In this document: positions 61,031-64,000 of the stretch, one piece after another
Numbering within the stretch: the stretch's first letter is position 1
Layout of the letters: every line of letters begins with the position of its first letter
NCBI GenBank assembly: GCA_963558965.1
Contig: CAUWIT010000012.1
Coordinates: forward strand, 3,965 to 67,964
Direction: 5' to 3'
Source of the DNA: Gallibacter sp963558965
Lineage (GTDB): Bacteria > Bacillota > Clostridia > Peptostreptococcales > Anaerovoracaceae
Length of the DNA stretch: 64,000 nucleotides
Translations under genes and position numbers: made by a program
The notes under the pieces: generated by a model
What the model was told of the DNA's origin: nothing
Databases searched by the model: none
Seen by the model: only the letters and a program-made list of their open reading frames with translations

Positions 61031-61909
61031 ATGGATTGGAATTTAGGGTTTATATCAGAAGAAGATTTTAAGAATCATGTTCGTGCAACAATTATGAAAT
61101 ATGGAGAGAAATTAGAGTCGTATGATTTGAAACGCTTTAATAGTAATCTGATTGATCCAATTAAGTTGATATTTGATAAATCGGTATATCGAACAAGCTG
61201 GGAAGAAATTGTAAATAACGAGATTTTCCGGCAGAGAGATAAGTCAAATAATAATGATATAGGATATTTTCATCAGAATATTTTTTCTTATTTCGAAGGC
61301 TGTGAGGTTCCACAGGCAGGTTGGGATGTTATTTATAGAAATGTAGATGGAATACAAATGCCAGACGGAGATATTGTACATACCATATATGTGGAGATGA
61401 AGAATAAACATAACACTATGAATTCTGCATCTTCTGCGAAAACATATATAAAAATGCAGGGACAGATTCTAGAAGATGATGATTGTGCATGTCTATTAGT
61501 TGAAGCTATCGCAAAAAAATCACAGAATATAAAATGGTCAACAAAAGTCGATGGTAAAAATGTGCAGCATAGATTGATTCGTCGTGTGAGTATGGATCAG
61601 TTTTATGCTATTCTCACTGGTGAAGAAGATGCATTTTATAAGATGTGTATGGCATTGCCAGCGGTTATCAATGAAGTCGTAAATGAAGAAGGTAGTGTTA
61701 AAGTACCACATGATACTGTTATTGATGAATTAAGAAAAGTGGCATCATTATATAGTGATGAAGATAATGAGTTGTCTATGGCAATGGCGGTATATATGCT
61801 TGGATTCAATACATATATGGGATTTGGTGATAAAATCCGTGATGAATTAGGGGAAGAAAAAGACGGAATGCTTAAACGAATTTATGAGTATGCAAAAAGA
61901 ATAAAATAG
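61031..61909 (+). CDS. Eco47II/Sau96I-type type II restriction endonuclease
   Basis: A 292-aa endonuclease starting on the base after the methyltransferase stop. WNLGFISEEDFKNHV start, DKSNNNDIGYFHQNIF (about residues 71-86), and YVEMKNKHNTMNSASSAKTY (about 118-137) are hallmarks of the Eco47II family; E-M-K in VEMK with Asp upstream (GWDVIY) gives a PD-(D/E)xK active site. Members cut GGNCC. Full length, apparently active. Confidence 0.93.
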   Translation: MDWNLGFISEEDFKNHVRATIMKYGEKLESYDLKRFNSNLIDPIKLIFDKSVYRTSWEEIVNNEIFRQRDKSNNNDIGYFHQNIFSYFEGCEVPQAGWDVIYRNVDGIQMPDGDIVHTIYVEMKNKHNTMNSASSAKTYIKMQGQILEDDDCACLLVEAIAKKSQNIKWSTKVDGKNVQHRLIRRVSMDQFYAILTGEEDAFYKMCMALPAVINEVVNEEGSVKVPHDTVIDELRKVASLYSDEDNELSMAMAVYMLGFNTYMGFGDKIRDELGEEKDGMLKRIYEYAKRIK

Positions 61910-61945
61910 ATTTTTTGATTATAGTCGAGATAAGGAGAATTTGTA

Positions 61946-62755
61946 ATGTTATGTAAAGTTGTTTACTTTGATGAGGATTCTGTTACAGATTTTGTACAGA
62001 TAGTTGCAGGAGGGCAATTAGAAAAAACTACAGAATTGCTCAATCAAAGTCAAGATAAAGGTGAAGCTGACATAAGTACAAAAGCTAGAATTGGATTGAG
62101 TGGAGTTTTTAAAGCTTTAGTGGGGATTGAAGGTTCCGCATCTATAGGAGCGTCAATGGGAACGTCTTTCAATTCCAACGAAATGGTAAAAAATATAGTA
62201 AAAAATACAATATTAACAGATTTTATAGATTTAGTAAGTGAATATTCAAAAGAAGAATCAAAAAGAAAAGAAAAAAATATAATCAAAAAATTTTCGGGAT
62301 ATACGATTAGTACACCTAAGGATTCATTGTCTTTTGTTGCATTGATTTCACCATATTTATCAATGCTTAAAAGCGGATCGTTAGTAGAGGCTGGTGAATT
62401 TAATATTGCAATGGATAAACTTGATAATACAATGAAAAATGCTAAAGGATATTATGAGTTTTTAGGAGAGAAAAATGAGAATAGAGTGATTTTCAGATTT
62501 AATATTAAAGCTTTTAAAAATAATTATAAGGCAACAGATCTATTGAAAATGGATATGTCTGTGTATGCTATAAAGGTAGGAAAAAGTAGTCTGGCAAAAT
62601 TAAATTTTAATGGTGAATTTGAATTAGATCAAAGTACAATATCGAAAGACAACCCAGAATATACGAAGGAAGAAGAGCAAAATTTTCCAAAAGAATACTA
62701 TAAAGAACTAGATGTTTATGATGTTTTATTAGCAGGTGTTGAGATAGATGATTGA
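61946..62755 (+). CDS. DUF6414-like protein
   Basis: A 269-aa protein starting MLCKVVYFDEDSVTDFVQIV; the YFDEDSVTDF beginning recalls the DUF6414 family, by memory. Residues 46-75 (STKARIGLSGVFKALVGIEG, then SASIGASMG) are Gly/Ala/Ser-rich and hydrophobic, perhaps membrane-active or amyloid-like; the rest is charged and mixed alpha/beta. No enzyme motif is seen. The last 8 nt overlap the AAA+ ATPase gene, so the two proteins are probably made together. Function unknown; place beside a restriction system suggests defence. SD AAGGAG. Confidence 0.75.
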   Translation: MLCKVVYFDEDSVTDFVQIVAGGQLEKTTELLNQSQDKGEADISTKARIGLSGVFKALVGIEGSASIGASMGTSFNSNEMVKNIVKNTILTDFIDLVSEYSKEESKRKEKNIIKKFSGYTISTPKDSLSFVALISPYLSMLKSGSLVEAGEFNIAMDKLDNTMKNAKGYYEFLGEKNENRVIFRFNIKAFKNNYKATDLLKMDMSVYAIKVGKSSLAKLNFNGEFELDQSTISKDNPEYTKEEEQNFPKEYYKELDVYDVLLAGVEIDD

Positions 62756-63881
62756 TAAGATTATTATTTTTTACGGATCCAGAAGAGATTTTGAAAATGT
62801 TGTTGAACAAGAAACCGAAAGCTTTGAAGAAGTAATTCCGTTTATGGAATTGATTCAACATTACAATGCAAGGTTAAGACCAAATGACTCAGGAGTAGGT
62901 GAAGATGGATTATATCATAGAATAGAAGTTGAAGCCTGTGTTGTACGTGCAGACGATTATGCTTCGGTTTTAGAACATGTTTTATCAAACTTTAGCAATA
63001 TAGTAAGTGTGAACCATGATATAGAGGTTTTATTAGTTCAAAATCCACCCAAAAGAGTGCGACTTTCCTTAGAAACTTATTATGATAATATTCAATATTT
63101 ATATTCTGAGTATCCTATCGTAAATAGAAATATGCTGAAAAAAGTATATGGAGATCTTTGTGAAAACGTATTAGGACAAAAATCATGTAAAAAACAAATT
63201 ATGAGTGGGTTATATCAGTTAACGACAAAAAAGACAGAGAAACCAGTTGTTCTGATGCTATATGGTCCGTCAGGAGTAGGAAAAACAGAATCCGCTAAAA
63301 GTATAAGTAGAAGTTTAGGTGGAAATCTTCTTAGAATACAATTTTCAATGATGCAGACAGAGGAAGCTTATAACTATGTTTTTGGTGCAGGACACGCAAA
63401 GGGAAGTCTTGCAAAAGATATGTTAGGAAGAGAATCGAATGTCATATTAATTGATGAATTTGATAAAGTAAATCCACTTTTTTACAACGCATTTTATGAA
63501 GTGTTTGATGAAGGCAAATATGTGGATTCAAATTATTGTGTAGACTTAAGTAATAGCATATTTTTGTGCACATGTAACTTTGGAAGCGAGGAAGAAATAA
63601 AAAGGGTGTTAGGACCAGCTATGTATTCAAGAATAGGATGTTGCATTAAATTTGAAGAATTGGAACGACAACACAAAGAAGATATTATTAGAGAATGGTA
63701 TAATAAGATTATATCGGAATTAGAACCAGATGAAAGAATAGTTATTGGAAAAACAGATATATTAGAATGGTTTTTAAAAAATGTGGATAGATACGATAAT
63801 ATTCGTTTGCTTAAAACAAAATTGGAAAATGCTATCTTCAATGAATTAACAAATACATTTATTGTAGAAGCAGTAGACTAA
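62748..63881 (+). CDS. AAA+ ATPase, ClpB/ClpA-like AAA_2 core
   Basis: A 377-aa ATPase. Residues 1-140 are an unrecognised domain. Then GQKSCKKQI, Walker A LYGPSGVGKTESA (about residues 171-183), Walker B VILIDEFDKVN (about 232-242), sensor 1 FLCTCNFGS, arginine-finger-like YSRIGCCIKF (about 298-307), and a helical lid with RLLKTKLENAI. This matches the second AAA domain of Clp unfoldases, without the N-domain, M-domain or a ClpP-binding loop. It could remodel or release the DUF6414-like partner. ATG overlaps the partner gene end; the operon ends in a terminator. Confidence 0.88.
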   Translation: MIDKIIIFYGSRRDFENVVEQETESFEEVIPFMELIQHYNARLRPNDSGVGEDGLYHRIEVEACVVRADDYASVLEHVLSNFSNIVSVNHDIEVLLVQNPPKRVRLSLETYYDNIQYLYSEYPIVNRNMLKKVYGDLCENVLGQKSCKKQIMSGLYQLTTKKTEKPVVLMLYGPSGVGKTESAKSISRSLGGNLLRIQFSMMQTEEAYNYVFGAGHAKGSLAKDMLGRESNVILIDEFDKVNPLFYNAFYEVFDEGKYVDSNYCVDLSNSIFLCTCNFGSEEEIKRVLGPAMYSRIGCCIKFEELERQHKEDIIREWYNKIISELEPDERIVIGKTDILEWFLKNVDRYDNIRLLKTKLENAIFNELTNTFIVEAVD

Positions 63882-63904
63882 GATTGCATTTGAATAAAGA
63901 TAAA

Positions 63905-63952
63905 AGCAACTCTATGATTTCAATGATGAAGTCATAGGGTTGCTTTTTTTTA
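63905..63952 (+). terminator. Terminator of the R-M/DUF6414/AAA+ operon
   Basis: AGCAACTCTATGA pairs with TCATAGGGTTGCT, then eight T. The sequence after it (63953-64000) shows no gene. It resembles the terminator at 59579 (CTATGA...TCAT), which brackets the operon. Confidence 0.85.
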
Positions 63953-64000
63953 TGCAGAAAAATAAAAAATTTCCTTTTCCACCCTGTATTTTCCCCTCTG

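Noticed and set aside
1..64000. tRNA, rRNA, prophage or intact insertion sequence
   Set aside because: No cloverleaf with CCA-type context, no rRNA signature, and no transposase, integrase or phage structural gene could be supported anywhere in the window.

Overview
The window is AT-rich DNA from an anaerobic, low-GC Gram-positive bacterium of the Clostridia. The evidence is Shine-Dalgarno (SD) sequences of the GGAGG type before most genes, a one-chain pyruvate:ferredoxin oxidoreductase, a four-subunit 2-oxoacid:ferredoxin oxidoreductase, a butyryl/4-hydroxybutyrate-type CoA-transferase, fused PotCD, and amino-acid uptake systems (SstT, BrnQ) with no sugar pathway beside them. It looks like an amino-acid fermenter, possibly Peptostreptococcales/Anaerovoracaceae-like; that placement is inference. 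No rRNA, tRNA, CRISPR array or intact transposase was seen.

Layout. 1-6.5 kb: a GNAT-YoaP tail, an unrecognised 417-aa protein, a decayed patatin, a methyltransferase overlapping a PLD-helicase broken by two in-frame stops, and small DUF1232 and PPC proteins. 6.5-21.5 kb: nagB, a secreted transglutaminase-like protein, a flavin reductase, a TetR protein lacking part of its HTH, three tandem promoter-RNA-terminator units, an RpiR regulator, an exonuclease, a macro-domain protein, an ABC-F ATPase, a radical SAM enzyme, two more TetR genes (one with a membrane partner and a 25-bp palindromic operator), YitT, PAP2 and a nitroreductase with a small upstream ORF. 21.6-32 kb: an esterase, potA-potB-potCD with Ig-like repeats apparently inserted in PotA, then two fused ATPase-permease genes behind a promoter carrying a YtrA-type operator. 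32-39.3 kb: stand-alone trpB, thiM-thiE-HAD-thiD thiamine salvage, a CDF-like transporter, a flavodoxin-like protein and sstT.

39.4-52.8 kb is the energy core: nifJ, CoA-transferase, brnQ, a cell-wall NlpC/P60 hydrolase, an XRE regulator, then vorDABC, a P-loop ATPase and an aminotransferase. Read together: BrnQ imports branched-chain amino acids, the aminotransferase makes 2-oxoacids, Vor/PFOR oxidise them to acyl-CoA with reduced ferredoxin, and the CoA-transferase can recover the thioester. These genes share a strong CTA(Leu)/CAG(Gln)/AGA(Arg) codon preference. 52.9-57.5 kb holds a GntR(YtrA)-ABC operon, DUF4234, YfcE and MATE genes.

57.5-64 kb is an accessory, defence-like island with different codon use: a Fic protein, a roughly 260-nt structured RNA with its own promoter and terminator directly before a decayed PBECR4-like nuclease gene, a truncated tyrosine phosphatase start marking a junction, and a four-gene operon encoding an HTH-fused cytosine methyltransferase, an Eco47II-type endonuclease (GGNCC), a DUF6414-like protein and a ClpB-like AAA+ ATPase. 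The structured RNA plus nuclease (layout like a type III toxin-antitoxin locus), the DUF6414-AAA+ pair and the tandem small-RNA array are the best candidates for something undescribed.
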